This document shows, in pieces, positions 19,667-29,296 of a DNA stretch of 64,000 nucleotides (positions within the stretch are counted from its first letter, which is position 1; each line of letters starts with the position of its first letter). Position numbers and translations under genes: made by a program. The stretch is from Marinomonas rhodophyticola (GTDB taxonomy: Bacteria; Pseudomonadota; Gammaproteobacteria; Pseudomonadales; Marinomonadaceae). The stretch spans positions 206,501-270,500 of the forward strand of contig NZ_JAPEUL010000009.1 of NCBI RefSeq assembly GCF_026113935.1. Direction: 5' to 3'. Under the pieces are notes generated by a model. That model ran no database searches, had not been told where the DNA came from, and saw nothing but the letters and a program-made list of their open reading frames with translations.

Positions 19667-19844
19667 ATGTTATGACGAACACTAAAAATACACCAAGCTG
19701 CCAACATAAATGCATTTTTGTCGATTATATATGGCCTTGTACTGGTTATAAAACACGCAATCTGTACCTGTCTTTTCGACGCTCAGCTGATATCTTTTGC
19801 TTACTAGCCATGATACCTATGTCAAGTTTGCCAAGGAGTATTCT

Positions 19845-20372
19845 ATGTCTGCCGTACAGTATTTCCAGTTAAAAACACAATACAACCATTGGATGAATAA
19901 GCGACTTTACGATCTTTGCCAATCCCTTTCAGACGAAGAAAGGAAAAGGAATCAGGGAGCTTTTTTCAGCTCTATCCATGGCACACTGAATCATATTTTG
20001 TTGGCGGACTTACTCTGGCTTTCGAGACTGGGTCTACCCGTTGCATGTAGGGCGAATTCTTTGGCAGATATCCTCTATGACGATTACCATCAGCTTACTG
20101 CAGCACGTCATGAAGTTGATGCTTTGTTAACGAACTACATAGGCTCATTAACGGATACGGATATTGCACAGTCGATTCAATATAAACGCCTGCAATCTGA
20201 TGATGTAAATGAACTCCCTCTTGGTCTTATTTTGACGCATCTTTTTAATCACCAGACTCATCATAGAGGGCAACTCACCACGCTAATGACGCAAATAGGC
20301 ATAGAGGTCGGCGTCACCGATATGATATCCATGCCCCTAGCAGCAACGCTTTTGGCGCCAAAGCATGGTTAG
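19845..20372 (+). CDS. DinB-family metalloenzyme-like protein
   Basis: A 175-residue four-helix DinB/YfiT-type protein. The start is ATG 19845 with AAGGAG upstream, giving MSAVQYFQLKTQYNHWMN. The three histidines expected for metal binding are visible: one in FSSIHGTLNHILLADLLW near residue 45 and two in HLFNHQTHHRGQLTTLM near residue 140. Relatives act as thiol S-transferases or have unknown roles; the name comes from a damage-inducible gene of Bacillus, but no SOS-type site was seen here. It stands alone between tctA and the TRAP binding-protein genes. Confidence 0.85.
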   Translation: MSAVQYFQLKTQYNHWMNKRLYDLCQSLSDEERKRNQGAFFSSIHGTLNHILLADLLWLSRLGLPVACRANSLADILYDDYHQLTAARHEVDALLTNYIGSLTDTDIAQSIQYKRLQSDDVNELPLGLILTHLFNHQTHHRGQLTTLMTQIGIEVGVTDMISMPLAATLLAPKHG

Positions 20373-20396
20373 GAAAAAAGCCCTAACGCGACGCAG

Positions 20397-20434
20397 ATAA
20401 TAAAAAGCCTCGCTATGGAGATAGCAAGGCTTTG
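20397..20434 (-). terminator. Terminator after the downstream TRAP binding-protein gene
   Basis: On the minus strand GCCTTGCTATC and ATAGCGAGGC form a stem followed by TTTTTATT, about 45 bases after the stop at 20477. Confidence 0.8.
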
Positions 20435-20476
20435 CAGATACATCATTTATAGCCATGACAACAGAACGTTGTGACG

Positions 20477-21585
20477 TTATTCCAGTGCTCGAGCATTGAT
20501 GTAAGCTCGCTCTGAAACATCATGCCATTCGCTCACCGAGCCTAAAAAGTTTTTGAAAGATTCATACACTTTTTGGCTTTGCGGGTCGTTCGCGGCAAGC
20601 GCTTCTAATGTCTCAGAAGATGCTTTTTTCAATGCAATCAGTAAATCTTCCGGGAAGGGTTTAAGAATCACATTATGTTCATTTACCAAGGTTTGTAATG
20701 CTGCATTATTGCGTGCAGTAAACTCGTTAAGCATCGCTAAGTTTGCTTGTTGAACGGCAGAACGCACAATGGCTCGCAAATCATTTGGCAAGGCATTAAA
20801 CGCTTCTTGGTTAAAAATGGCTTCTACCGCCGAACCTGGCTCATGCCAACCTGGGTAGTAGTAGTATTTCGCAGCCTTGTACAAACCAAACGCTAAATCA
20901 TTGTAAGGCCCAACCCATTCAGTCGCATCGATAGTGCCTGTTTGTAATGCCGTAAAGACTTCACTAGCGGGTAAGTTTATTGATGACGCCCCCACTTTTT
21001 CGAGTACTTCGCCACCTAATCCTGGCATACGAATCTTCAGGCCTTGGAAATCAGCCAGTGAGTTAATCTCTTTATTGAACCACCCCCCATCTGTACACCT
21101 GCATTGCCAGCGACCATAGGGATTAAATTAAAGGGAGCATAAATCTCTTCCCATAACGCTAATCCACCACCTTCACCAATCCAAGCGTTAAATTCTTGTG
21201 CGTTAAACCCAAAAGGTACGGTAGAGAAGAACTGTGCAGCGGGTATTTTGCCTTTCCAGTAGTACGCCGTACCATGGCCCATCTGTGCAGTCCCACGAGA
21301 AACCGCATCGAAGACCTCTAAAGCAGGCACCAACTCACCCGCAGCATAGACTTTAATGTCCAAGCGACCGTTAGACATTTCTTTGATATTCTGCGCTAAG
21401 ACTTCGGCACCTGTGCCCATACCTGGAGCATTTTTCGGCCAAGTGGTGACCATTTTCCAATGTATGGTGTCGACCTTCTGTTCGACTTTGGCGACTTCTT
21501 TCTCTTCCGATCCGCCACAGGCTACCAATAAGGCTGTCGTCATCCCGACAAGAACCCATTTCCCCCACGTTGCTCTCTTGTTCAT
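20477..21585 (-). CDS. TRAP transporter substrate-binding lipoprotein (DctP family), copy 1, frame broken once
   Basis: Solute receptor for a TRAP carrier, a near copy of the protein encoded just upstream. The N-terminus is a lipoprotein signal (GMTTALLVACGGSEEKE with lipobox LLVAC), so it should be membrane-anchored. Family segments are HWKMVTTWPKNAPGMGTGAE and DAVSRGTAQMGHGTAYYWKGK, then EWVGPYNDLAFGLYKAAKYYY. The frame breaks in the C6 run at 21083-21088; one more base restores MGGWFNKEIN as in copy 2, for about 370 residues. No permease genes adjoin it. The DctQ/DctM pair at 5.3-7.2 kb is the only TRAP permease in the window and a plausible partner. Confidence 0.88.
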
Positions 21586-21621
21586 TCACTGTATCCTTTA
21601 ATAAACGCGCTATTTCTAACA

Positions 21622-21657
21622 AATAAGCCCCATTATCTATGGATAACAGGGCTTATT
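21622..21657 (-). terminator. Nested hairpin between the two TRAP binding-protein genes
   Basis: aataagccc / gggcttatt outer stem with an inner ttatc-cata-gataa-type stem, located between the stop at 21683 and the next start at 21585. Only a short T tract follows, so it may attenuate rather than fully terminate. Confidence 0.6.
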
Positions 21658-21682
21658 AAGCTTATTTCGTTAAAATGAATAA

Positions 21683-22795
21683 TCAGTCATTAGCACGAGC
21701 ATTAATAAACGCTCGTTCCGAAATATCGTGCCATTGACTCACTGACGCTAAAAAGCTTTTAAAGGAGTCGTATACTTTCTGACTCATAGGGTCGTTAGCG
21801 GCCACTTCGTTTAGCGTTTCATTAGAGGCGACTTTTAACGCCTCTAGAAGGTCTTTCGGAAACTCTTTCAACACCACATTATGCTCATTGACTAAGGTCG
21901 CTAACGCGGCGTCATTACGTGCTGTAAATTCGCTTAACATCGCTACGTTTGCCTGTTGTGTCGCAGCGCGAACAATCTCTTGTAAATCCGCTGGCAGTGC
22001 ATTGAAAGCATCTTTATTGAACAAAGCTTCTACCGCTGAGCCTGGCTCTTGCCAACCTGGGTAATAATAGTATTTCGCTGCTTTGTACAAACCAAACGCT
22101 AAATCGTTATAAGGCCCCACCCATTCCGTCGCGTCAATTGTACCTGTTTGCAACGCGGTAAAAATTTCACTGCCTGGTAGGTTGACGGTAACAGCACCGA
22201 CTTTTTTCAGTACTTCGCCACCCAAGCCTGGCATACGCATTTTTAAACCTTGGAAGTCGTCCAACGAGTTAATTTCTTTATTAAACCAACCGCCCATTTG
22301 CGCGCCTGTATTGCCGGCTACCATAGGGATGATGTTAAAAGGTGCGTAAACCTCTTCCCACAGTTGCAAACCACCACCGTATTGAAGCCAAGCATTAAAC
22401 TCTTGTGCCGTCATGCCATAAGGAATAGAGGAAAAAAACTGCACAGCTGGGGCCTTACCTTTCCAATAATAAGCCGTACTGTGTCCCATTTCCGCCGTAC
22501 CACGAGACACAGCATCAAATACCTCTAGTGCAGGTACCAATTCACCAGCCGCATACACTTTCACATCCAAGCGACCATTCGACATTTGCGTAATGTTTTT
22601 CGCTAATGCTTCAGCACTCGTGCCCAAGCCGGGAAAGTTTTTAGGCCAAGTGGTGACCATTTTCCAATGAATTGTTTCAGCTTTTTTCTCAACCTTAGCC
22701 GTCTCTTCCGCTTTTTCTGATCCGCCACAGGCGACCAAAGACAAAGCAAACAAACTAGCGAACGCCAATTTGCCCAATACCATTAAATTACGCAT
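21683..22795 (-). CDS. TRAP transporter substrate-binding lipoprotein (DctP family), copy 2
   Basis: Intact 370-residue TRAP solute receptor, about three-quarters identical by eye to copy 1. It starts MRNLMVLGKLAFASLFAL with a lipobox (LSLVAC-GGSEK), predicting a lipid anchor. The family core HWKMVTTWPKNFPGLGTSAE, PALEVFDAVSRGTAEMGHST, KMRMPGLGGEVLKKVG and EWVGPYNDLAFGLYKAAKYYY places it with the group handling keto acids or similar carboxylates (from memory). It lies first of the tandem pair, and the lack of adjacent permeases suggests sharing a permease encoded elsewhere. Confidence 0.92.
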   Translation of the reverse strand: MRNLMVLGKLAFASLFALSLVACGGSEKAEETAKVEKKAETIHWKMVTTWPKNFPGLGTSAEALAKNITQMSNGRLDVKVYAAGELVPALEVFDAVSRGTAEMGHSTAYYWKGKAPAVQFFSSIPYGMTAQEFNAWLQYGGGLQLWEEVYAPFNIIPMVAGNTGAQMGGWFNKEINSLDDFQGLKMRMPGLGGEVLKKVGAVTVNLPGSEIFTALQTGTIDATEWVGPYNDLAFGLYKAAKYYYYPGWQEPGSAVEALFNKDAFNALPADLQEIVRAATQQANVAMLSEFTARNDAALATLVNEHNVVLKEFPKDLLEALKVASNETLNEVAANDPMSQKVYDSFKSFLASVSQWHDISERAFINARAND

Positions 22796-22910
22796 TATTT
22801 TCCCTCAGGGAGCCAGTTACTTAATTGTTATGAATAGCTAACCTTAACAATAGGGGCAATCAAAACATCCACTAATGCCGTCTATGATTAGGTTTTTATT
22901 ATAATCAGAC

Positions 22911-22954
22911 AAAAATTTGCCCTTTTCCTGTACAAAACATTGAAAAGGGCAAAA
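22911..22954 (-). terminator. Terminator after the Gfo/Idh/MocA oxidoreductase gene
   Basis: On minus, TTGCCCTTTTC and GAAAAGGGCAA form a long stem followed by ATTTTTG, about 70 bases after the stop at 23023. Confidence 0.8.
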
Positions 22955-23022
22955 GATGATAAGAATTGTCGGAATCTTGCTCAACTCTTTTTTGCAATTT
23001 ATCGCCACTTAATTTCGCTTCG

Positions 23023-24081
23023 CTATAAATTTGGCGTGTAGCTCCACGACATACGCTGACCACTTTCAGCAGATTGCTCGGCCAAACACAATAAATAGAT
23101 TAACTGGCAAGCGTGCTCCATTGGAACAGGAGCTTCCCCTTTACCAAGAATCGCATCACGCAATTGTCCATAAAACGCGGCGTATTCACCTTGGGTCGAT
23201 GCTTCTTGAATGGCTTCAATAGTATCTTGAGAATGAGCAACAAAACGTGTATTACGCTGCTGAACAGCTTTAGACGGAAAGTCATCATGCCAAGGCATTT
23301 GCCCAGCGCGCAATGCTTCTTCTTGCGGATCCAAACCCACACATTGCCAACTGCCTTTCGTAAATCTTGCGTTAAAGCGTCGCATTTCACCCGCTTCAAA
23401 CGGTGTTGATGCTAACCGTATACGTCTATCGTCATAGCCCAACTCCAGCTCAAACCAGTCATGGGTTTGACTGCCATCACGTAACTTATCAATGCTGGCA
23501 TGTAACCACTTCGGCGGGCCGAACAAACACAAGGTCTGGTCTACTATATGCGGTCCTAAATCCCAAAAAATCCCCGTGCCAATACCTGGCTCTTCACGCC
23601 AGCGTGCTTGCGCCGTCGGGCGAAAACGATCAAAGCGAGAATCTAAGTGCTTCAACTCGCCCAACTCACCACTCTTAATAAGCGCTTTAAGACGCAAAAA
23701 ATCCCCATCAAAACGGCGATTTTGATACACGCAAAAAACCAAATCTTTTTGTTTCGCTAGGGTACACAAAGCCTCTATCTGAGATAATTTGGTAACAGAA
23801 GGTTTTTCTAACAACACATGCTTACCGTTTTCCAACGCCTGCTTTGCCTGATCAAAATGTAATGCATTTGGTGTGGTAATCACCACCAAATCCACATCTG
23901 ACGCTGCAAACACCGCCTCAGCTGAAGACACGACTGACGCTTCAGGAAACAGCGCTCTCACCTCATCCACTTTTGAACTGCAAACATACGCCAACATCAT
24001 CTCTGGATCATTCACCACAAACGGCGCATGAAACACCCGCCCAGACAAACCAAAACCAATCAAACCCACACGAATAGACAT
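23023..24081 (-). CDS. Gfo/Idh/MocA-family oxidoreductase
   Basis: NAD(P)-dependent oxidoreductase of 352 residues acting on a sugar, inositol or similar polyol. The N-terminal Rossmann motif is VGLIGFGLSGRVFHAPF (GxGxxG type). The catalytic-region signature is the EKPSVTKLSQ segment near residue 93, with Lys in EKP. The C-terminal alpha/beta domain holds GIFWDLGPHIVDQTLCLFG, containing the family His. Best overall resemblance is to the YdgJ/YvaA-like scyllo-inositol dehydrogenase group, recalled rather than searched. It stands alone, so its substrate is unknown. Confidence 0.85.
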   Translation of the reverse strand: MSIRVGLIGFGLSGRVFHAPFVVNDPEMMLAYVCSSKVDEVRALFPEASVVSSAEAVFAASDVDLVVITTPNALHFDQAKQALENGKHVLLEKPSVTKLSQIEALCTLAKQKDLVFCVYQNRRFDGDFLRLKALIKSGELGELKHLDSRFDRFRPTAQARWREEPGIGTGIFWDLGPHIVDQTLCLFGPPKWLHASIDKLRDGSQTHDWFELELGYDDRRIRLASTPFEAGEMRRFNARFTKGSWQCVGLDPQEEALRAGQMPWHDDFPSKAVQQRNTRFVAHSQDTIEAIQEASTQGEYAAFYGQLRDAILGKGEAPVPMEHACQLIYLLCLAEQSAESGQRMSWSYTPNL

Positions 24082-24270
24082 GCTCTACTCCTTTTAAAAC
24101 TAAATACTTACAACTCTAAATAGTTTACAACCAATTGAGAAAAAATGCTGCAATTAAAAACACTTAAAAAGTTAGATAATTTAACTGATAGATAAATAGC
24201 TAGGGAGCGGAGAAAGAAATAGAAGCGCCGAAAAGTAATAAACGTCAAAACAAGGATACAAAGATAAGCT

Positions 24271-24329
24271 GAATCTTATTCCTGCTGACGCGCTGAGCCT
24301 GCGCAGCAGAGCGCAAAGGAATAAGAGTC
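24271..24329 (-). repeat. 59-base imperfect palindrome downstream of uvrD
   Basis: Outer arms gaatcttattcct and aggaataagagtc (one mismatch) enclose GC-rich inner arms (gcgctgagcctgc / gcagcagagcgc) that can extend the stem. It begins 22 bases after the uvrD stop. No T tract follows on the minus strand, so it resembles a REP-like 3'-end element more than an intrinsic terminator. The rest of the 24082-24350 gap holds nothing recognisable. Confidence 0.6.
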
Positions 24330-24350
24330 AGCGTCCTTTTTACCGGAGAG

Positions 24351-26564
24351 TTAAAGCACTTCCAGTTTAGCAAACGACAACACCAGCCACTTAGTGCCTT
24401 CGTCATCAAAGTTTACCTGTACGCGTGCTTGTGGGCCTTGGCCTTCGTAGTTGATCACTAAGCCTTCACCAAACACAGGATGATTCACTCGATCGCCCAT
24501 ATTCACCGTCACTTCTGGCGCTTTATAGTTGTTTAACAAACTGCTGTTTTGCAATTTATTCTTTTCAGACTGGTAGTCTGGGCGCTGCAACGACACAGGA
24601 CGGCTCACTTGCGAACGCAGACGCACTTCCTCCAAACACTGCGGTGGGATTTCTTTGATAAAACGAGAGGGGCTATTAAACGACTCACTGCCAAACAAAC
24701 GACGGGATTCCGCGTAAGTGATGTAGAGTTTCTCCATAGCTCGGGTAATACCCACATAACAAAGGCGTCGCTCTTCCTCTAAGCGTCCTGGTTCTTCAAA
24801 AGACATCTTGCTCGGAAACAGGTTCTCTTCCACGCCGGTTAAGAACACCAATGGGAATTCAAGACCTTTCGCCGAATGCAAGGTCATCAACTGCACGGCG
24901 TCTTGGTATTCGTCGGCTTGCGCATCGCCAGCGTCCAACACGGCTTTATCCAAGAATGCCATCAGCGGCGAACTAAACTCTTCGTCTTCATCACTCCAGC
25001 TGAAACCGCCAGCCGCACCCACCAACTCTTTTAAGTTTTCGATACGCGCTTCGCCCTTCTCGCCTTTCTCTTTTTCATGGAAAGGAATCAAACCGGCTTC
25101 TTCGATAATTTGTTCGAAAATGTCGTTCAAGTTCAAATCGGGTTGCTGGACCGTGGTGCTTAAACCCTCAATAAGATGCAAAAAGGTTTTAATGGCGTTG
25201 GTCGCACGGCCCGGCATCAAGGATTGACGCACCACTTCTTGCGCGGCTTGCCACATAGAACAGCCGTTATCACGGGCGATTTCACGCAAGGTTCCAATGC
25301 TACGTTCACCAATACCACGAGGCGGTACGTTAATAACACGCTCCATCGCACCATCGTCATTCGGATCCAACGCCAAGCGTGCATAAGCCAAGGCATTTTT
25401 GATTTCAAGACGGTCGTAGAATCTGTGCCCACCATAAATACGATAAGCAATCTGTTCCCTAACCAAGCATTCCTCGATCACCCGTGACTGAGCATTGGAG
25501 CGATACAGAATCGCCATGTCAGACAACGCCGTCCCCTTATCGCGCCATTGTTTGATGATGCCGATGATAAAACGCGCTTCATCTTGCTCGTTAAAGCCTG
25601 CATACAAGGAAATAGGGTCACCTTCACCGCTGTCGGTCCAAAGCTCTTTGCCCAAACGATCATCATTGTGTTTAATCAAACCATTCGCCGCGTTTAGGAT
25701 ATGGCCCGTTGAACGGTAGTTTTGCTCCAAACGAATGGTGCCAACGTCTTTAAAATCTTTGGTGAAGTTTTGGATGTTTTCAATTTTTGCACCACGCCAA
25801 CCGTAAATCGATTGATCATCGTCACCCACAGCAGTAATCGTGCCTTCGCTGCCCACCATGATGCGCAACCAAGCATATTGAATGGTGTTGGTATCTTGAA
25901 ACTCGTCCACCAGCACATGACGAAAACGCTCTTGATAATGGCGTAACAAAGCGGGTGTGCTGAGCATCAACTCATGAGCGCGCAACAGCAACTCGCCAAA
26001 ATCCAATAAACCACCACGCTCACAAGCCTCTTCATAGTGGTAGTACAGCTCGCGCATGCCTTTGGAGAAAGGGTCATGGCTGTCTGGCACATGTGCCGCA
26101 CGACGGCCTTCGTCTTTTTGCGCGTTAATAAACCAAGACACTTGCTTCGGCGGCCAGCGAGTATCGTCGATATTCAGTTCGCGCATGATGCGTTTGATTA
26201 AGCGTAGTTGGTCATCACTGTCCATGATCTGGAAGTTTTCTTTGAGTCCAGCATCACGCCAGTGAGCACGCAATAAGCGATGCGCTAAACCGTGGAAAGT
26301 CCCCACCCACATGCCTTGTGGAGGAACACCAACCAATTGCTCAATACGACCTTGCATCTCGCGAGCAGCCTTATTGGTGAATGTAACGGCCATCAAACTA
26401 TAGGGTGATAGCTCGTAAGCGTGCATCAGCCAAGCAATGCGATGGACCAAAACACGGGTCTTACCCGATCCTGCGCCAGCCAAGACAAGGCTATTCTGCA
26501 AGGGCGCGGCGACCGCTTCCCGTTGCTTGTCATTCAGTGAGTCGAGGATAAAAGAAACGTCCAT
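24351..26564 (-). CDS. uvrD: DNA helicase II UvrD
   Basis: Superfamily 1 3'-5' DNA helicase that removes damaged oligonucleotides in nucleotide excision repair and acts in mismatch repair. The 737 residues carry the helicase motifs: Walker A LVLAGAGSGKTRVLVHR near residue 30, motif Ia VTFTNKAAREM, motif II DEFQDTN, motif III VGDDDQSIYGWRGA, motif IV EQNYRS, motif V LMTLHSAKGLEFP and motif VI ITRAMEKLYI. The C-terminal tail GDRVNHPVFGEGLVINYEG is the Tudor-like domain typical of UvrD and distinguishes it from Rep. No LexA box was seen upstream. Confidence 0.96.
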   Translation of the reverse strand: MDVSFILDSLNDKQREAVAAPLQNSLVLAGAGSGKTRVLVHRIAWLMHAYELSPYSLMAVTFTNKAAREMQGRIEQLVGVPPQGMWVGTFHGLAHRLLRAHWRDAGLKENFQIMDSDDQLRLIKRIMRELNIDDTRWPPKQVSWFINAQKDEGRRAAHVPDSHDPFSKGMRELYYHYEEACERGGLLDFGELLLRAHELMLSTPALLRHYQERFRHVLVDEFQDTNTIQYAWLRIMVGSEGTITAVGDDDQSIYGWRGAKIENIQNFTKDFKDVGTIRLEQNYRSTGHILNAANGLIKHNDDRLGKELWTDSGEGDPISLYAGFNEQDEARFIIGIIKQWRDKGTALSDMAILYRSNAQSRVIEECLVREQIAYRIYGGHRFYDRLEIKNALAYARLALDPNDDGAMERVINVPPRGIGERSIGTLREIARDNGCSMWQAAQEVVRQSLMPGRATNAIKTFLHLIEGLSTTVQQPDLNLNDIFEQIIEEAGLIPFHEKEKGEKGEARIENLKELVGAAGGFSWSDEDEEFSSPLMAFLDKAVLDAGDAQADEYQDAVQLMTLHSAKGLEFPLVFLTGVEENLFPSKMSFEEPGRLEEERRLCYVGITRAMEKLYITYAESRRLFGSESFNSPSRFIKEIPPQCLEEVRLRSQVSRPVSLQRPDYQSEKNKLQNSSLLNNYKAPEVTVNMGDRVNHPVFGEGLVINYEGQGPQARVQVNFDDEGTKWLVLSFAKLEVL

Positions 26565-26749
26565 TACATTCCGCCATAATTAATTAATACTTTTGTCACA
26601 AAAATCCGCAAAAATAGATTGATTTTCGAACGATTTGCGTTTTTTATTAACGTGAAAATGAGTTGTCTGTCTATTTTGACTTTTTTCAACAGCCGATGAC
26701 AGGGGTCTATACAGTTCAATGTCATCGAACGTCCAAAAAGGGTATAACG

Positions 26750-26944
26750 ATGAGCAATTTTGCCGAAACACTAACTGAAGTAAAAACCGACATACTGCAT
26801 GCCTCCATTAGTTTGGATAATGAAACAAAAGAACGGAATCAAAAGGAAGATGCGGCACGTATGTTAAAAGCCCGACGTGCAATTGAACAGCACTTAGAAC
26901 AAAAACGTTTAAACCATGATATCTCAAACGGCTGGGATGATTGA
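26750..26944 (+). CDS. Small PA3496-family protein
   Basis: A 64-residue, highly charged, helical protein with no membrane segment or signal peptide. The start chosen is ATG 26750 (MSNFAETLTEV) with AAAGGG upstream; the longer in-frame start at 26663 gives an unconserved-looking extension. The C-terminal half, AARMLKARRAIEQHLEQKRL followed by a WDD end, resembles the small PA3496 family seen in pseudomonads and relatives (from memory). Its role is unknown. Confidence 0.7.
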   Translation: MSNFAETLTEVKTDILHASISLDNETKERNQKEDAARMLKARRAIEQHLEQKRLNHDISNGWDD

Positions 26945-26984
26945 TTTTATCTCGCTAAACTGAGTGATTTGGTACAACAAACTG

Positions 26985-27006
26985 GGCCTAACCTCTGCGT
27001 TAGGCC
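26985..27006. terminator. Hairpin after the PA3496-like gene
   Basis: Perfect 8-bp stem ggcctaac / gttaggcc, 40 bases after the stop at 26944, without a strong T tract. The rest of the 26945-27274 gap is AT-rich upstream sequence of the aminotransferase gene with no other feature seen. Confidence 0.5.
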
Positions 27007-27274
27007 GTAGTGTGTATTTCACCAAAGAACGCTCGCGCCTACGACAATAGTAGGACATTGTTTTTTCAATCGTACTTTTTGTATGTGGCTTTGCTCGCTT
27101 ATTTTTAAAGGAGAAAAATCATTATTCCCTTAAAATATGACTTTTATCTCTTCTTATCGTCTTCGTTTTTCTGCAACTTATAGCGGTTACTCACGTGTTG
27201 GAGTACCATAGCGTCTGATTTTCATATCTTTTAATCCATAATAAAAAAGAAAATAACCCTCTTGGGGAGTTACC

Positions 27275-28472
27275 ATGTTTGAACATATCCAAGCTGCTCC
27301 TGCAGACCCAATTCTTGGCCTGAATGACGCTTATAGAAATGATCTTAATCCGCATAAAATCAACCTAGGTGTTGGTGTTTATAAGGATGAACAAGGCAAT
27401 ACACCGATTTTAAAAGCCGTTAAACAAGCAGAAGAACGTTTGTTGACCCAAGAAAAAACCAAAAACTACCTCAGCATAGAGGGCGCTCCCGCCTATCGAT
27501 CTGCCGTGCAAACGCTTTTATTTGGTAAAGACCACAACATTATTACCAAACAGCTTGCTCAAACAGCACAAACTCCCGGTGGTACCGGTGCGTTGCGCGT
27601 CGCCGCTGAATTCATTAAAAAGCATTTACCCGAAGCCACAATTTGGGTCAGTAACCCAACTTGGGCTAATCACCAGTCCGTTTTTCAGTCCGTCGGTTTA
27701 GAAGTAGGCAGCTACGCTTATTACAATGCCGATAACAAATCGTTGGATTTCGAAGCCATGCTTGCCAGTTTGTCGCAAGTACCTGAAGGCGACGTGGTGT
27801 TATTTCACGGTTGCTGCCACAATCCAACCGGCATAGACCCAACACCCGAGCAGTGGTACCAATTAGCGAAACTCTGCAGCAAACAAGGTTTCTTACCCTT
27901 GTTTGATTTCGCTTACCAAGGGTTTGGTCAAGGTTTAACAGAAGACGCTCAAGGTTTACGTAAGTTTTTAGAGTATGTGCCAGAGATGCTCATCGCCAGT
28001 TCCTTCTCGAAAAATTTTGGTCTATACAATGAACGCGTTGGCGCGCTAACCATTGTCTGTGAAAACGCAGAACAAGCCGAAACCACATTCACACAAATCA
28101 AACGCTGTATTCGTACCAATTATTCAAACCCACCTTCCCATGGTTCTGCTGTAGTAGCCGAAATCCTCAATGACCCAGAGCTTTATGCTTTGTGGGAAAG
28201 CGAGTTAAAAGCCATGCGAACACGCATTCACGAAATGCGCAGTTTGTTTGTGAATACCCTACGAATTAAAGGTGTGAGCCAAGATTTTTCGTTTATTTCG
28301 CATCAGCAAGGTATGTTTTCTTTTTCTGGGCTAACACCAGATCAAGTGGCACAGTTGCGCAAAGAGTACGGCATCTACATTGTTGGCTCAGGACGCATTA
28401 GTGTCGCGGGCATGACGCATGACAATATGGACTTCACTTTGTGATGCTATTGCCGCGATTTTAAAGGGCTAA
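27275..28472 (+). CDS. Aspartate/aromatic amino acid aminotransferase (AspC/TyrB type), frame broken at the end
   Basis: PLP-dependent class I aminotransferase, about 398 residues, interconverting aspartate or aromatic amino acids with their 2-oxo acids. The start at 27275 has GGGGAG upstream. Diagnostic segments are [17 protein letters not shown] near residue 29, [12 protein letters not shown] near residue 107, [17 protein letters not shown] near residue 184 and the PLP lysine in [17 protein letters not shown] near residue 246. The substrate-carboxylate Arg lies in GRISVAGM near the end. An extra T at 28433-28434 truncates the frame at 28444; without it the protein ends [12 protein letters not shown] at 28472. 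AspC versus TyrB preference cannot be set from sequence alone. Confidence 0.9.
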
Positions 28473-28504
28473 GCTCACATTTACTCGCCTTGGTGTGAGG
28501 CAAT

Positions 28505-28543
28505 AAAAACGGCTTCAACGTGAATGTTGAGGCCGTTTTTTTA
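28505..28543 (+). terminator. Terminator after the aminotransferase gene
   Basis: aaaaacggcttcaac / gttgaggccgttttttt stem and T tract, about 33 bases after the corrected stop at 28472. Confidence 0.9.
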
Positions 28544-28628
28544 TGTCGATGGTTTTTGTTGGTTGTTTTATAACTCAGTAGGCTGTTACCTTATGGGTCC
28601 GCTTTTTTTATACATACAGGAGCCATCT

Positions 28629-29255
28629 ATGACCGCCACACTGATTTACTGCTACGATCCAATGTGTAGCTGGTGTTGGGGATTTCGTCCTACTTGGACC
28701 AAGCTGCAAAAAGCCTTGCAACATTTGATCGATGCCAATCAGCTCACCATTCAGCCTATGCTTGGCGGTCTTGCCATTGATTCCGATGTGGCCATGCCAG
28801 AGGAAATGAAAGCCAAACTGGAAGGCACATGGAAACATATTCAAAGCACTCTAGGAACGGAGTTTAATTTCGACTTCTGGAAAACCGCAGCGCCACGTCG
28901 ATCAACTTATCCAGCCTGCCGTGCCTGTTACGTCGCCAGAGACATAGGACTCGAAGAAGAGATGTATCATGCCATCCAAGAGGCGTATTACTTAAACGCT
29001 AAAAATCCGTCGGATCTCGACACCTTAATTGCATGTGCTGAACAAATAGGCATGAATGCTGACGGTTTTCAGAAGACCATGCAGCACGTTAAAAATGAGC
29101 GTTTATTGGAAGAAGAAATAGAACAGGCTAGGCATCTTGGCTTGAATTCATTCCCTTCTTTAGCCTTGTTAATAGGCGATAAGCTCACGCCTATTCCACT
29201 AGATTACAAGGATCATTTAAGCATGTTAACTGCCATAAAAAAGGCGCTGTCTTAG
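28629..29255 (+). CDS. DsbA-family thioredoxin-fold oxidoreductase (FrnE-like)
   Basis: A 208-residue DsbA/2-hydroxychromene-2-carboxylate-isomerase fold protein. The start is ATG 28629 with AGGAG 7 bases upstream; a longer frame reaching 28524 runs through the preceding terminator and is rejected. The active site is CYDPMCSWCWGF, a CxxC-type motif (CSWC) near residue 14. A second cysteine cluster, YPACRACYVARD, sits near residue 95, and the cis-Pro loop is NSFPSLAL near residue 177. No signal peptide is present, so it acts in the cytoplasm, probably as a dithiol oxidoreductase or isomerase. Confidence 0.85.
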   Translation: MTATLIYCYDPMCSWCWGFRPTWTKLQKALQHLIDANQLTIQPMLGGLAIDSDVAMPEEMKAKLEGTWKHIQSTLGTEFNFDFWKTAAPRRSTYPACRACYVARDIGLEEEMYHAIQEAYYLNAKNPSDLDTLIACAEQIGMNADGFQKTMQHVKNERLLEEEIEQARHLGLNSFPSLALLIGDKLTPIPLDYKDHLSMLTAIKKALS

Positions 29256-29262
29256 CGCCTTA
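29236..29262 (-). terminator. Terminator of the PAP2 gene, inside the 3' end of the DsbA-family gene
   Basis: On minus, AAGGCGCT and AGCGCCTT form a stem followed by TTTTTT, 35 bases after the PAP2 stop at 29297. It overlaps the last codons of the convergent DsbA-family gene. Confidence 0.75.
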
Positions 29263-29296
29263 GTCACTTAAATCACATCAGTTCTATAAATATAAA

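Noticed and set aside
20477..22795. Recent mobile duplication of the dctP genes
   Set aside because: The copies differ throughout at amino-acid level and have distinct signal peptides and spacers, so the duplication is old, with no flanking repeats.
26564..26750. LexA (SOS) box upstream of uvrD, suggested by ctgtatagacccctgt
   Set aside because: The second half is CTGT rather than ACAG, so it is not the CTGT-N8-ACAG palindrome.
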